A stretch of 64,000 nt of DNA, taken from Bacteroidales bacterium (GTDB lineage: Bacteria > Bacteroidota > Bacteroidia > Bacteroidales > Marinilabiliaceae). The notes under the pieces were generated by a model. The model was given only the letters and a program-made list of their open reading frames with translations. It had not been told where the DNA came from and searched no databases. Made by a program: the position numbers and the translations under genes. Location of the stretch: NCBI GenBank assembly GCA_900766825.1, contig CAAFWU010000056.1:10551-74550 (forward strand), in the 5' to 3' direction. Positions within the stretch are counted from its first letter, which is position 1; the number at the start of each line of letters is the position of its first letter. Of the stretch, positions 1 through 9,236 are shown one piece after another.

Positions 1-1
1 G

Positions 2-421
2 CCCCTCGCCTTTGTATCTAAAGCCCAGCAGACCATCCTTTCGGCTCAGTCCCAATATTGTTCATCTGCCTCAATACCCGCATACGTTAATACCCAAAGT
101 TCCACTCAACCAAAGGGTTACGTGGCCTTGGCAACCTACGGTCCCCTCACATTCTGCGAACTCAGACGCGGTGCCCCAGCTCCCGAACTCTACCCCACAT
201 TGCCCCAATGGCAGAAGGCTCTGACCGACCATGGTTTCAGCCTATTGGAGTGTGAGGAGCGAACACATGTGCAGCACTATGCCTCGCGCCAACAGATGCT
301 CCGCATGATTGCCCTCTCGGGGGTGGGACACGACAGAGCCCATCAGTCCTCTGGTCACATGGGGGCGGGGCCCACACAACTCACTTGGCACATAATTTGG
401 CTCGTAGCTGCACTCTCTTAA
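2..421 (+). CDS. BioC-like methyltransferase, C-terminal fragment
   Basis: The reading frame is open from the window edge to the TAA at 419-421, so only about 139 C-terminal residues are visible. The segment ALATYGPLTFCELR, then a Leu/Trp-rich helix (LPQWQKALTDHGF) and QQMLRMIALSGVG, resembles the end of malonyl-ACP O-methyltransferase BioC (TFGP..L.ELR ... LLR.LK.TGV). The final LTWHIIWLVA fits the last strand of such class I SAM-dependent methyltransferases. The SAM-binding half lies upstream of the window. BioC methylates malonyl-ACP to start pimelate synthesis for biotin. The call rests on short motifs, and another SAM methyltransferase is possible. Confidence 0.5.
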   Translation, partial: PLAFVSKAQQTILSAQSQYCSSASIPAYVNTQSSTQPKGYVALATYGPLTFCELRRGAPAPELYPTLPQWQKALTDHGFSLLECEERTHVQHYASRQQMLRMIALSGVGHDRAHQSSGHMGAGPTQLTWHIIWLVAALS

Positions 422-515
422 ATGGCCATCCTCTTTAACTTCTACTCCGCTATCTAATATTTTAAATCACAACGCTTTGCGTCTTCCTTCGCTCAGTTCT
501 GCACATCTGCTAACC

Positions 516-1904
516 ATGCTCCGTGAGGGGCAGACTCTCAGTGCCCGCCAGCAACTGCTGCTGACGGTTCTGCTCAGTCTGCCTGCCATGTTGGCTCAGC
601 TAAGTCATGTGGTCATGGAGTATGTAGACGCATCTATGGTTGGTCATCTTGGCGCCTCGGCGTCGGCATCGGTGGGTCTTATGGCCACGAGTGCTTGGAT
701 GATGTGGGGCCTCTGCTCGTCGTGCGCAGCGGGCTTCAGTGTGCAGGTGGCCCACTTGGTTGGAGCTCGCAACTTTCTGGGAGCGCGTGCTGTGGTGCGT
801 CAGGCTTTGGTTTGCACTCTCTTTTTTAGCTTTCTTATTGGCTCTGTGGCTCTGGCACTTAGCTCGGGTCTGCCTCATTGGCTTGGTGCCGAGGAAGAGA
901 TCTGTTCCGACGCATCGGCCTACTTTGGCATACTGGCCCTTGGGCTACCCTTTTCGCAGATGGTCATGCTCTGCAGTGGTGCCTTGCGCAGCTCGGGTCA
1001 GGTGGTGGTGCCATGTTTAGCCAACGTGGTCATGTGCGCTCTCGATGTCCTCTTTAACTTTTTGCTTATCTTTCCTCAGCATACCATAACTCTGGGCTCT
1101 GCTGATTTGACCATACCCGGAGCCGACATGGGGGTACGGGGTGCTGCCTTGGGCACTTTGCTCTCCGAGGCCATAACGGCACTCTTTCTCTTGGGTTATG
1201 TTGCCGTCCGCGCTCAGCACCTGCGGCTACTCAGCGAGTGCGGTTCTTTTAGGCCAAGCATGGCTTGCGTTCGCAGGGCAGTTCAGATAGCTCTGCCCAT
1301 GGGGGTTCAGCATCTGGTCATGACGGGTGCTCAGGTGGCCAGCACCACCATTGTGGCCCCTCTGGGCAAGATGTCTATAGCAGCCAACGCCTTTGGCATA
1401 ACAGCCGAGAGCCTCTGCTACATGCCAGGCTATGGTGTGGCCGACGCAGCGCAGACCCTTGTGGGGCAGAGTCTTGGGGCAGGACGTGTGCGGCTTATGC
1501 GAAACTTTGCCCATGTGTCGGTGGTGCTGGGCATGGGCATTATGTCCGTTATGGGCGTGGTCATGTATGTGGCGGCACCTTTTATGATGGGGTTGCTCTC
1601 GCCTGTGGCCGAGATTCAGAGTCTGGGCATCGAGGCACTCCGTATCGAGGCCTTTGCCGAACCAATGTTTGCGGCATCTATTGTCTGCTATGGCGTTTTT
1701 GTGGGGGCTGGCGACACCCTCAAACCATGCCTTATGAATTTGGGCTCCATTTGGCTTGTGCGTCTTAGTCTGGCTTGGCTCTTGGCTCCGCACTATGGCT
1801 TGGCGGGTGTCTGGACGGCCATGTGTGTCGAACTCTGTGTGCGGGGCATAATCTTTCTCGTTCGTCTCCGTTGGGGCAATTGGACACGGGGGGTGGCAAA
1901 ATGA
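516..1904 (+). CDS. MATE family multidrug/sodium antiporter
   Basis: This is an inner-membrane protein of about 462 residues with some twelve hydrophobic segments in two similar halves, the usual MATE size and layout. Recognisable MATE pieces are VMEYVDASMVGHLGA in TM1/2, an ALRSSGQ segment and, in the second half, GVADAAQTLVGQSLGAGR. Such proteins export cationic drugs or metabolites in exchange for Na+ or H+; the substrate cannot be told from sequence. The ATG at 516 was chosen over an in-frame TTG at 477, which would add 13 residues without hydrophobic character. The gene follows the methyltransferase fragment on the same strand after about 95 bp. Confidence 0.85.
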   Translation: MLREGQTLSARQQLLLTVLLSLPAMLAQLSHVVMEYVDASMVGHLGASASASVGLMATSAWMMWGLCSSCAAGFSVQVAHLVGARNFLGARAVVRQALVCTLFFSFLIGSVALALSSGLPHWLGAEEEICSDASAYFGILALGLPFSQMVMLCSGALRSSGQVVVPCLANVVMCALDVLFNFLLIFPQHTITLGSADLTIPGADMGVRGAALGTLLSEAITALFLLGYVAVRAQHLRLLSECGSFRPSMACVRRAVQIALPMGVQHLVMTGAQVASTTIVAPLGKMSIAANAFGITAESLCYMPGYGVADAAQTLVGQSLGAGRVRLMRNFAHVSVVLGMGIMSVMGVVMYVAAPFMMGLLSPVAEIQSLGIEALRIEAFAEPMFAASIVCYGVFVGAGDTLKPCLMNLGSIWLVRLSLAWLLAPHYGLAGVWTAMCVELCVRGIIFLVRLRWGNWTRGVAK

Positions 1905-1990
1905 AAATGATTGTATTTTCTTTACCTCTTCTTTGTGACTAATGGTTGAGTTGTATTTGGTTGATGTTTAGAGGTGTGCTGACAAATCCC

Positions 1991-2029
1991 TCAATGAGGT
2001 AAATTTTTGGCGAAATTTTCCCTCATTGA
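1991..2029. terminator. Hairpin between convergent genes
   Basis: TCAATGAGG (1991-1999) pairs with CCTCATTGA (2021-2029), and an inner AAATTT pairs with AAATTT. The hairpin lies between the convergent MATE and DUF234 ATPase genes. There is no long T-tract, so this is a probable rather than a certain terminator. Nothing else is evident in 1905-2119. Confidence 0.4.
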
Positions 2030-2119
2030 AGTAAAATCATGTATTAGTAGAATATTTTTCTATTTGGATGACTTAGCGTGTGTATTATTAGGTGAGCTAA
2101 AGTTCACATTCTTAGTATT

Positions 2120-3574
2120 TCATTCGAACAAATCATCGCCAGTGATTTGTTTCTTGATCTTACGTGCGTATGTATTATTATGCAGTCCATGTGGGGTTAC
2201 AAAAACCACTTGCACACTCTTTTTTGTCTTCTCTACGGTCTGAAACAGTTTCACACGTTCTTGCACATATTTGTCGTAGGCTTTGTCAATCTCATACTCA
2301 CCGTCCGAATATTTCATTTCGCACACAGTTATTGTTTTGTCGCTTCGGTCAATTAGCAAGTCAATCTGTCCACCTACTTTTAGGTTCTCGTCAACTGTTT
2401 CGTCCTCCAGTGTTGCTTTCGACGGACGGTATGTCCATGAGCAAGGTTTGTTTAAGATTCCGTTAATGCCCAAACTTTCAACTATTTGATCTATATGATG
2501 TAGGCACACAGTTTCGAAAGCGTAGCCACTCCATGCATTATAGGTTGCTGTACCTATCATCTTTGTCCAATAGTCTTTTGGAAAAATTCCGTGCCCTCTG
2601 AGAAAGTGAAAGTGAAACAGTGTAAATTGGTCAATGAGTTGATAGAGCTTATCTTTTTTCTCCCTCTTAAAAGGAATGTAGGAACGAATGAACTCGCATT
2701 GTTCCAATTCGTTGAGTAGTGTTGTTAAGTTGCCATTGTTGGTCAACTTAGCCTTTTGAATAAGGTCTGCACGAGTTAAGCCTTTCCCTACGGTGCTTAG
2801 AGCATGTATCACACTTATGTAATTATCCGCATTCTTAAAAAGCGACTTAAAGAGCCTGTTGAATTCATCATTTAGTTCACCCCCTTTGCTGAAACACAGT
2901 GCGTTGATGTTTTCTGCAACGCTTTTGTCGTTCTCGAATAGCGACAAATAGTAGGCCACACCACCCACGACCATATAACTCTCTAAAATTTCGCTTCGTT
3001 CGTAATCAAATCCATTGACCTTGAAATATAGTTCCGTCTCGCGAAGTGTGAAGGGTGATACCAAAATCTGGTGAGTGACTCTATTGTGTAGTCCACCTCG
3101 TGAGTTTATTATTTTGTTTAGCATCCAGGATGTGGCCGATCCGCATACTATTAATTTTACGTCCGAACGATAATATGCCCAGTTGTTCCAAAAGTATTCG
3201 AGGGCACCAATGAAGTTTGATTTTGGTGTGTCGAGCCATGGCAGTTCGTCAATGAAAATTATCTTTGGTCCCTCTTTTTGAACTTCAATGGCTTTGGAGA
3301 GCAAGTAGAAAGCCTCCGTCCAATCTTTAGGCACAATGTCTTTGCCAAAGAATTCCATCATGGCGTACGAAAAGTTTATAAGCTGATTTGTTACACGGGC
3401 ATTTTCTTTACCCGTGATTCTGAACGTAAATAGTCCCTCCATCAACTCTTTGATTAGGAACGTTTTGCCCACACGTCTTCTGCCATAAACTGCTATGAAT
3501 TCCGACCTCTCCGAAGCTATGTATTTTTTCAGACGCTCAATCTCTTTCTCTCTACCTATGATTGATTTTTCCAT
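2120..3574 (-). CDS. AAA ATPase with C-terminal DUF234 nuclease-like domain
   Basis: This 484-residue protein belongs to the archaeal-type ATPase/DUF234 group. The N-terminus has a P-loop GRRRVGKT at residues 31-38 and a Walker B strand IIFIDE at 105-110, followed by a sensor-like VKLIVCGSATSWM. The C-terminal third has QIDLLID and ITVCEMKYS, the D...ExK pattern of PD-(D/E)XK nuclease-like DUF234 domains. Its role is unknown; such genes are common, mobile and AT-rich in Bacteroidota and archaea. Base composition is clearly AT-richer than in its neighbours, suggesting transfer. Its 5' side carries the palindromic 52-bp array. Confidence 0.85.
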   Translation of the reverse strand: MEKSIIGREKEIERLKKYIASERSEFIAVYGRRRVGKTFLIKELMEGLFTFRITGKENARVTNQLINFSYAMMEFFGKDIVPKDWTEAFYLLSKAIEVQKEGPKIIFIDELPWLDTPKSNFIGALEYFWNNWAYYRSDVKLIVCGSATSWMLNKIINSRGGLHNRVTHQILVSPFTLRETELYFKVNGFDYERSEILESYMVVGGVAYYLSLFENDKSVAENINALCFSKGGELNDEFNRLFKSLFKNADNYISVIHALSTVGKGLTRADLIQKAKLTNNGNLTTLLNELEQCEFIRSYIPFKREKKDKLYQLIDQFTLFHFHFLRGHGIFPKDYWTKMIGTATYNAWSGYAFETVCLHHIDQIVESLGINGILNKPCSWTYRPSKATLEDETVDENLKVGGQIDLLIDRSDKTITVCEMKYSDGEYEIDKAYDKYVQERVKLFQTVEKTKKSVQVVFVTPHGLHNNTYARKIKKQITGDDLFE

Positions 3575-3617
3575 GTTTAAGATAATTATATGTTGGCTTA
3601 AAGTTACAAAAATGCAT

Positions 3618-3738
3618 AGATTTAGCCAATATATAATCTATTAATTGGCTAAATCTCAACTTTTTTATGAGATTTAGCCGACTTATAATTTATTACTCGG
3701 CTAAATCTCCTCTTTTTACCGAGATTTAGCCGAGTAAT
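3618..3738. repeat. 52-bp tandem repeat with internal palindromes
   Basis: AGATTTAGCC occurs at 3618, 3670 and 3722, exactly 52 bp apart. Its reverse complement GGCTAAATCT occurs at 3647 and 3699, also 52 bp apart. The two full units match at roughly three quarters of positions and a third unit is partial. Each unit can fold into a hairpin. The last pair, 3692-3709 with 3721-3738, is a perfect 18-bp inverted repeat. The array sits between the end of the Sel1 gene and the start of the DUF234 ATPase gene, so it could be a terminator, an operator or a mobile repeat. Confidence 0.85.
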
Positions 3739-3745
3739 CCATTTT

Positions 3746-4693
3746 CTACACCCAAGCGTCGTCTACGTCCTCTTCCTCTTCGCCATCCTCGTCTCCCAAC
3801 TCCTCCATGCGTTGCATGGCAAGAACGCGCCAGTGCTCAGCCTGTTTTTTGAAGGTGGCTCTCATCTCGCTGTCGTACTTATCTGTTTGTGCCTCATGCT
3901 CATAGTGCAAAGCCAGAGTCATTGCTCCATCGTAGCCTCCTGCTTCATAGTCCTCCTCAAACAGTTTTAGAGCCAGACGAATATTGGGCTGGAGACCAAA
4001 GAGCATGCCGTAGAGTGCCATACCGTAGTCGAAGGCTTGGTTATGTGGGTCCACCTCGTAGGCCTCTTGTTGCCAACGCAGGTAGATCTGGTTGGCGGCT
4101 ATGTCCTTAAAATCATGGGCTTCGGCTTTGTCATAGTAATATTTGGCCATACTTGGGGCTGCCAAACTAACACCACCTTCGTAGGCTTTGTGCAGATACT
4201 CGATGCCAAGTTCGGGATCGCCACCGCGGGCACTGTCTAAGTAGTAGTCTCCTAACCAGAACCATGCGGCTGGAGCAAACTCACCATTGCTCTCGCTGCA
4301 TCGCTCCATAAAAGATGAGGCATCGTAGTGGTCGTACTTCTGACGAGGACCGCCCTGCATTTGGTCGGGGGTGGTGCCATCGGCACACATGTTGCCAAGA
4401 GCGTAGAGCGAAAACGAGTCATTCTGCGATGCTCCGTTTTCAAACAAGTCGAAGGCAACGTCGTCGTCCTCTGTGTATGTGCCTATGCCATAGTAGTATA
4501 TGTAGCCCCACATACCAGACAGTTCGCCCTCAAACTCTTTCACATTCTCCACAGTGTTGTATGTTGTGCCATCCTCTGCTGTCACCTCCTTTATCTGGGG
4601 CTCGCATGGGCTTATCTCCTTTAGGTAGGCAATGGCTTCATTTTCCTTAAGGTCTCTTATGTGATCGTAAAATTTATCGGATAACTTGCTCAT
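3746..4693 (-). CDS. Sel1-like repeat protein
   Basis: The 315-residue protein has no signal peptide. It contains several Sel1/TPR-like helical repeats: an AFDLFENGASQNDSFSLYALG segment, FWLGDYYLDSARGGDPELG.EYLHKAYEGG, and ALKLFEEDYEAGGYDGAMTLALHY. Sel1 repeats form solenoids that scaffold protein complexes. The C-terminus is a strongly acidic tail (EELGDEDGEEEEDVDDAW). It is the last gene of a leftward group with the two upstream membrane proteins, 52 bp after the larger one, which suggests one transcript. No specific partner can be named. Confidence 0.75.
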   Translation of the reverse strand: MSKLSDKFYDHIRDLKENEAIAYLKEISPCEPQIKEVTAEDGTTYNTVENVKEFEGELSGMWGYIYYYGIGTYTEDDDVAFDLFENGASQNDSFSLYALGNMCADGTTPDQMQGGPRQKYDHYDASSFMERCSESNGEFAPAAWFWLGDYYLDSARGGDPELGIEYLHKAYEGGVSLAAPSMAKYYYDKAEAHDFKDIAANQIYLRWQQEAYEVDPHNQAFDYGMALYGMLFGLQPNIRLALKLFEEDYEAGGYDGAMTLALHYEHEAQTDKYDSEMRATFKKQAEHWRVLAMQRMEELGDEDGEEEEDVDDAWV

Positions 4694-4745
4694 GGTTAGT
4701 TATTTGTGTATGCTGTTTTTATGTTGTAAAAGAAGCGTCGGCTCC

Positions 4746-6416
4746 CTACTTAAACTGTAATATTATGAATTGAATAATCAATAGTAAGATATATAGAACG
4801 GTTGTAAATAATCCAACTACAAGCAGCAGGATTAGTTCACCAACGTGAAGCAATCCTAAGTAGTTGAATATAGCCACGATAATCAGTGCTCCCAATGCCG
4901 ATAGAATGCCAAATAGCAAGCCCATGGTGGTTCGTACAAATCCGCTGGAGAATCTGTACACCCACTTAGGTATGTGGAAAAGCCATGTATCCTTGATTAA
5001 TATGTAGGCAATGCCCATTCCCACCACGGCTCTAAAGGGAGCATCTTCATCGCATCCAAAGAGGTAGTTTACAATCTCTACCCAAGGAGCCACAATATTA
5101 TAGTAGGTCAAGTAAAACGTTATCAATGGATAGAGCAACAGCAATGTCAGCAAGGCTCCGGCCTGTTTGCCGTAGTAGGCCGTGAGCCGCATGCGCTCCT
5201 CCACTTGTTCCAGAGCCTCTTTGTCCCGCGCTGTGCTTTGCGAGAACTTTAATATCTGTTTGAGCCTCAACCAAGTCTGACCCACTTTGTTCTCTTTGGC
5301 CGATACGTTGGTTTTGACTCGTAGCTCGTCGGCATAGTCCGATATGGGAGAGCTAACGGCAAAGAGCTTTCGGTTGGGACCCATCAGTACGCAGCGGTAC
5401 TCTTTGTCTCGATACGTGTAGCGCACGACCGTGGCACGACATCGCAGCATGGTCAGGTTGCTAAAGCAGGTCTTGGTCTCTTGGGTGTTGGTGACGGAGG
5501 TGACCAAACGGCGGGTCATGACACCCACCACGGGTAGGCTGCAGGCGGGGTGCGCTTCGGTCTGTGCGGGCTCAATGCGAAACTGATCCAGCTTTTCCCA
5601 TTGGGGAATGAAACGGTATATCTCTTTGGTCTCATCGGCGTTCAGCATATTGGGGGCCAAGTAGCGGGTGCTGTCGCTGAGGTAGAGGGTTCGGTTCACA
5701 TTAATGTAGTGCAGCAGCGAGCCCAGACCTTTACATGTTGTGCACATCACTCGCCCGCTGCCACGACATTCGTCGCATGTGGCCGTATATTCTTCAATTT
5801 CAAAAACTTTGCCACTGCCTTTGCACGTAGAGCATGTGTGGGTATGAGTCTTGGTCTCTGTCATATATATGCGACCGTCGCCTCCATAGTTATATTTTAT
5901 CTGAGACCCTGGGTATCCCCAATAGCTTTCGGTGCTGGTGCTTGTGAAACTGCCTCTGCCACCGCAAGATCCGCAAGTTTTCTCTACACTACGCTTCTTT
6001 TTTACTTTGCCAGAGCCTCGGCACTCAGGGCACGTCACCTTGCCTTTCCCGTTGCATGTGTGGCATGTCTTGGTTACACGAGACTCCTCCACCATCTTCT
6101 TGCTCTTTGCCTCTGTAAATGAGGTGGGTAGAGGCCAATAGGCCCATCGGTCAACTTGGTCGGGGCTGGTTATGGTGGGGGTGTAGTTTGCTGTGGTGGG
6201 TTCAAAATCCCATTCGAGGGTGCGTTTGTCGCACTGGCTCTTGAGGGTGGCAGCGTAGACCCATCCGTCGGTCACATCCACAATCTTCACATCCTTGCCA
6301 ATGGGTCTGCTTTCGTATCCCTCTTCCGATTTACTCCATCGGTTCAGTAAGTTACGGAACTCTTGCTCCTCGGTCGCACTGAAGCTTATCTTCTTTTCTG
6401 CTATGTATTTTTCCAT
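4746..6416 (-). CDS. Membrane protein with DnaJ-like zinc-finger region, no J domain
   Basis: The 556-residue protein has six CxxC motifs, at residues 118-121, 129-132, 148-151, 195-198, 214-217 and 225-228. Most continue as CxxCxGxG, as in the cysteine-rich zinc region of DnaJ, which has four. No J domain (HPD) is present. The first 100 residues are soluble. After about residue 390 there is a conserved-looking soluble stretch and then some four hydrophobic segments near the C-terminus. A membrane-anchored zinc-finger or substrate-binding protein is a fair description; the function is unknown. It lies between a small membrane protein and the Sel1 protein on one strand. Confidence 0.65.
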   Translation of the reverse strand: MEKYIAEKKISFSATEEQEFRNLLNRWSKSEEGYESRPIGKDVKIVDVTDGWVYAATLKSQCDKRTLEWDFEPTTANYTPTITSPDQVDRWAYWPLPTSFTEAKSKKMVEESRVTKTCHTCNGKGKVTCPECRGSGKVKKKRSVEKTCGSCGGRGSFTSTSTESYWGYPGSQIKYNYGGDGRIYMTETKTHTHTCSTCKGSGKVFEIEEYTATCDECRGSGRVMCTTCKGLGSLLHYINVNRTLYLSDSTRYLAPNMLNADETKEIYRFIPQWEKLDQFRIEPAQTEAHPACSLPVVGVMTRRLVTSVTNTQETKTCFSNLTMLRCRATVVRYTYRDKEYRCVLMGPNRKLFAVSSPISDYADELRVKTNVSAKENKVGQTWLRLKQILKFSQSTARDKEALEQVEERMRLTAYYGKQAGALLTLLLLYPLITFYLTYYNIVAPWVEIVNYLFGCDEDAPFRAVVGMGIAYILIKDTWLFHIPKWVYRFSSGFVRTTMGLLFGILSALGALIIVAIFNYLGLLHVGELILLLVVGLFTTVLYILLLIIQFIILQFK

Positions 6417-6463
6417 ATCCCTGTGCTTTGTTAAGTTGTTGATTTGTAGGCAACCAAGTGGGT

Positions 6464-6877
6464 CTAAAACGACGTGCCTTTGTGTGTTGTCTCCTCCAGT
6501 CTGAACTTAAGTTTTGTGCGGCTCAGGATAATTTTGAATGTTATGATGGTTATGATGAATATGACGAGGCCGATGGGGATCAGCAGAACCAATTTCTCGT
6601 CTCCCTTGAGTTGAAAGAATCCATTGATGTATGCCGAGCACTTTTGTAGAATAACCACGCCGCCCTCTTTGGCATTGGTAGCAAAGTAGGTGTTGGCATT
6701 CTCTCTCAGGTCTTGGAAAGCGGGGGCTATGTTTTTGGGATGGTAGGTGCTGTAGATGCTGGATATGCGTTCGGGCGTCATAAGCGGCATCTTGTCTAAG
6801 TTGCGGCTGGTGCACGACTGGTCCACTACCAACAATAGGGCTAATAGCAGAATTGTTTTTATGATGCGTTTTACCAT
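6464..6877 (-). CDS. Small exported membrane protein, unknown function
   Basis: The 137-residue protein starts with a signal-like segment (IIKTILLLALLLVVD) ending at a Cys (QSC), a weak lipobox. A clear transmembrane helix lies near residues 94-116 (LVLLIPIGLVIFIITIITF), followed by a basic cytoplasmic tail. The middle part is probably periplasmic. It is the first gene of the leftward trio with the zinc-finger membrane protein and the Sel1 protein, separated by only 47 bp. I do not recognise a family. Confidence 0.6.
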   Translation of the reverse strand: MVKRIIKTILLLALLLVVDQSCTSRNLDKMPLMTPERISSIYSTYHPKNIAPAFQDLRENANTYFATNAKEGGVVILQKCSAYINGFFQLKGDEKLVLLIPIGLVIFIITIITFKIILSRTKLKFRLEETTHKGTSF

Positions 6878-7128
6878 ATCTGTTTGTGTTTGGGAGAGTT
6901 ATGTGTTGGGTTGCTTGTGTTATGCTGGCTAACCTATGCGCATTAGGTGTAGGTGCCACACACTCAGTTTTTCAATTTAGGAATTTTTTTGTGGAAAAGC
7001 GAGGGGTCGGGAACCTTAAATATCTTTTGTGTTAACTACCACCCATTCTCCAAAATTCTGTGTAAATTTATACTGTATTTAACCACAAAACGATCAGCCC
7101 CTCTTTACAAGCTTTACCAATAGACACA

Positions 7129-7980
7129 ATGAAAAATATATCCAATTGCGAATTCGAAGGCGAACGTCCTCTCTATCGAGCCGAAGACCTTGATATGGAG
7201 TGCGTTACCATACATGCTGGCGAGAGTGCTCTCAAAGAGACGCGCAATATAACCGCTCGCCACTGCCAGTTCGAGGGCAAATACCCCTTCTGGTGCTGCA
7301 ACGGCTTCACCATCGAGGATTGTGTGTTTACCGAGGGTGCTCGTGCTGCACTTTGGTACTCCCGCAACCTGACCATGAAACGCACTATGATTGAGGCACC
7401 TAAGATGTTTCGCGATATGGATGGCATTACGCTACAAGACGTTAAACTGCTCCACGCCGCCGAGACGCTCTGGCATTGCAAAAACGTCAGACTAACCAAT
7501 GTGGAGGTTAACGAGGGCGACTACATCTTCATGCATTGCGACAATGTAGAGATTGACAACCTACGTCTGCGAGGCAACTACTCTTTCCAATATTGCCGCA
7601 ACGTTACCATCCGAAACTCCGTGTTGGATACCAAAGATGCCTTCTGGAACACCGAGAACGTAACCGTGGTGGACTCTGTGATCAATGGCGAATACTTGGC
7701 CTGGTATTCCAATCGCCTCACCCTGACCAACTGCATCATTAGCGAGACCCAACCCCTCTGCTATGCTCAGAACCTCGTCCTCCGCAACTGCCAGATGGCC
7801 CCTAATGCCGACCTAGCCTTCGAGTACTCCGAGGTCGATGCCGAAATCGATGGCAACATTACCTCGGTCAAGAACCCAACTTCGGGACGCATTGTGGCCA
7901 ACTCCATCGGTCAAATCATTATCGATGAGAATATTAAGGCCCCAGCCAATTGTCACATAGAGACTCTCTCAGATAAATAA
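7129..7980 (+). CDS. DUF3737 family right-handed beta-helix protein
   Basis: The 283 residues consist of short repeats with regular N-x-x-[IVL]-x-[ND] spacing (NVTIRNSVLDTKDAFWNTEN; NRLTLTNCIISETQPLCYAQN), as expected of a right-handed beta-helix. This matches the DUF3737 family. There is no signal peptide. The gene ends 10 bp before a PatB/MalY aminotransferase on the same strand. This pairing is, to my knowledge, frequent in Bacteroidota, so the two probably act together, but the molecular role of DUF3737 is not known. Confidence 0.8.
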   Translation: MKNISNCEFEGERPLYRAEDLDMECVTIHAGESALKETRNITARHCQFEGKYPFWCCNGFTIEDCVFTEGARAALWYSRNLTMKRTMIEAPKMFRDMDGITLQDVKLLHAAETLWHCKNVRLTNVEVNEGDYIFMHCDNVEIDNLRLRGNYSFQYCRNVTIRNSVLDTKDAFWNTENVTVVDSVINGEYLAWYSNRLTLTNCIISETQPLCYAQNLVLRNCQMAPNADLAFEYSEVDAEIDGNITSVKNPTSGRIVANSIGQIIIDENIKAPANCHIETLSDK

Positions 7981-7990
7981 AAACTTAGCC

Positions 7991-9217
7991 ATGAACTCCA
8001 ACCCAACCCCAACGGACAGCCCCAACGTCGGCATCTTCGACGACCAATTTTTCAGCGAGCCCATCAACCGCCACAATACCAACTGCTTTAAGTGGGATGT
8101 GGATAAACCCGAGCGTGACATAATACCCCTCTGGGTGGCCGATATGGACCTCCATGTGGCCCCCAAGATAACCCAGGCTCTCCACGAGCGTGTAGGTCAA
8201 GCAATCTTTGGCTACACCAAGGTCCCCCAGAGTTTCTACGACGCCATAGTCAATTGGTACGACCGTCGTTACCAATGGAAACCTCAGGCCAGTTCAATCC
8301 TCTATACCATTGGCGTGGTGCCAGCAGTGGCCGCCATCATCAAGGCTCTGGCCAAGGGTGAGGACGTTGGTGTGGTTATGCAAACCCCAGCCTACAACTG
8401 TTTCTTCTCCTGCATAAAGAACAATGGTTGCCACCTCTTGGAGAATAAGTTGGTTCCTCAAGGCAATAGCTATGTTGTTGACTTCGACGATTTTGAACGT
8501 CAGGTATCCAAACCCGATGCCAAGATATGTCTCATCTGTTCGCCCCATAACCCAGTGGGCCGCATTTGGACAAGGGACGAACTCAAACGCATGGCCGATA
8601 TCTGCCTCAAACACAACGTGACCATGGTGGTGGACGAGATACACAGCGGCGTCATAATGCCAGGCCAGACCTTCACAACCTTTGGCTCCTTGGGCTCAGA
8701 ATATGTGCAGAAGAACGTAATAACAGCCTCGCCCTCAAAGAGTTTCAATACGGCAGGCCTCCAAATGGCCTACATCATTTGCCACGATGCCGATATGCGT
8801 GCCAGCATCGACCGCGCCATTAACATCAACGAGGTGTGCGACGTCAACCCCTTTGGCGTCATAGCCCTTCAGGTGGCCTACAACGAGTGCGAAGATTGGC
8901 TCAATGGCCTCTGCCGCTATGTGTTCGGCAACTATCAGGCTCTCTGCCAGTATCTTGCCGACCATATGCCATGGGTCCGTGTGGCCGACCTTCAGGGTAC
9001 CTACTTAGCTTGGGTCGATTTCCGAGTCACGGGTCTCAGTTCGCAGCAGTTGGCCGATAAGCTCCTTCTCGATGCCAAAGTCCGTGTCTCTCCTGGGTGC
9101 ATTTATGGCGAGTCCGACGGCTTCCTCCGCATCAATTTGGCATGTCCACGTCAGCAGCTCCTCGAGGGACTCCGTCGTATGAGTCAGTGTCTCAATCCTT
9201 TGGTAACAAATAAATAA
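7991..9217 (+). CDS. patB: PatB/MalY-type PLP aminotransferase, cystathionine beta-lyase
   Basis: The 408-residue class I/II fold-type I PLP enzyme has the family start WVADMDLHVAPKI, a CSPHNPVGRIW substrate-binding loop, the VVDEIHSG PLP aspartate motif, and SPSKSFNTAGL with the Schiff-base lysine at residue 250. Members cleave C-S bonds of cystathionine or cysteine, giving homocysteine or sulfide, pyruvate and ammonia, in the cytoplasm. It follows DUF3737 by 10 bp and precedes cysQ by 19 bp, so the three are probably co-transcribed. A sulfur amino acid role is likely, but a regulatory MalY-like role cannot be excluded. Confidence 0.88.
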   Translation: MNSNPTPTDSPNVGIFDDQFFSEPINRHNTNCFKWDVDKPERDIIPLWVADMDLHVAPKITQALHERVGQAIFGYTKVPQSFYDAIVNWYDRRYQWKPQASSILYTIGVVPAVAAIIKALAKGEDVGVVMQTPAYNCFFSCIKNNGCHLLENKLVPQGNSYVVDFDDFERQVSKPDAKICLICSPHNPVGRIWTRDELKRMADICLKHNVTMVVDEIHSGVIMPGQTFTTFGSLGSEYVQKNVITASPSKSFNTAGLQMAYIICHDADMRASIDRAININEVCDVNPFGVIALQVAYNECEDWLNGLCRYVFGNYQALCQYLADHMPWVRVADLQGTYLAWVDFRVTGLSSQQLADKLLLDAKVRVSPGCIYGESDGFLRINLACPRQQLLEGLRRMSQCLNPLVTNK

Positions 9218-9236
9218 CCTGCTCCCCCACTGCCTT

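Noticed and set aside
3618..3738. Possible CRISPR array
   Set aside because: There are only two full 52-bp units and a partial one, the spacers are themselves repeated, and no cas gene is nearby.
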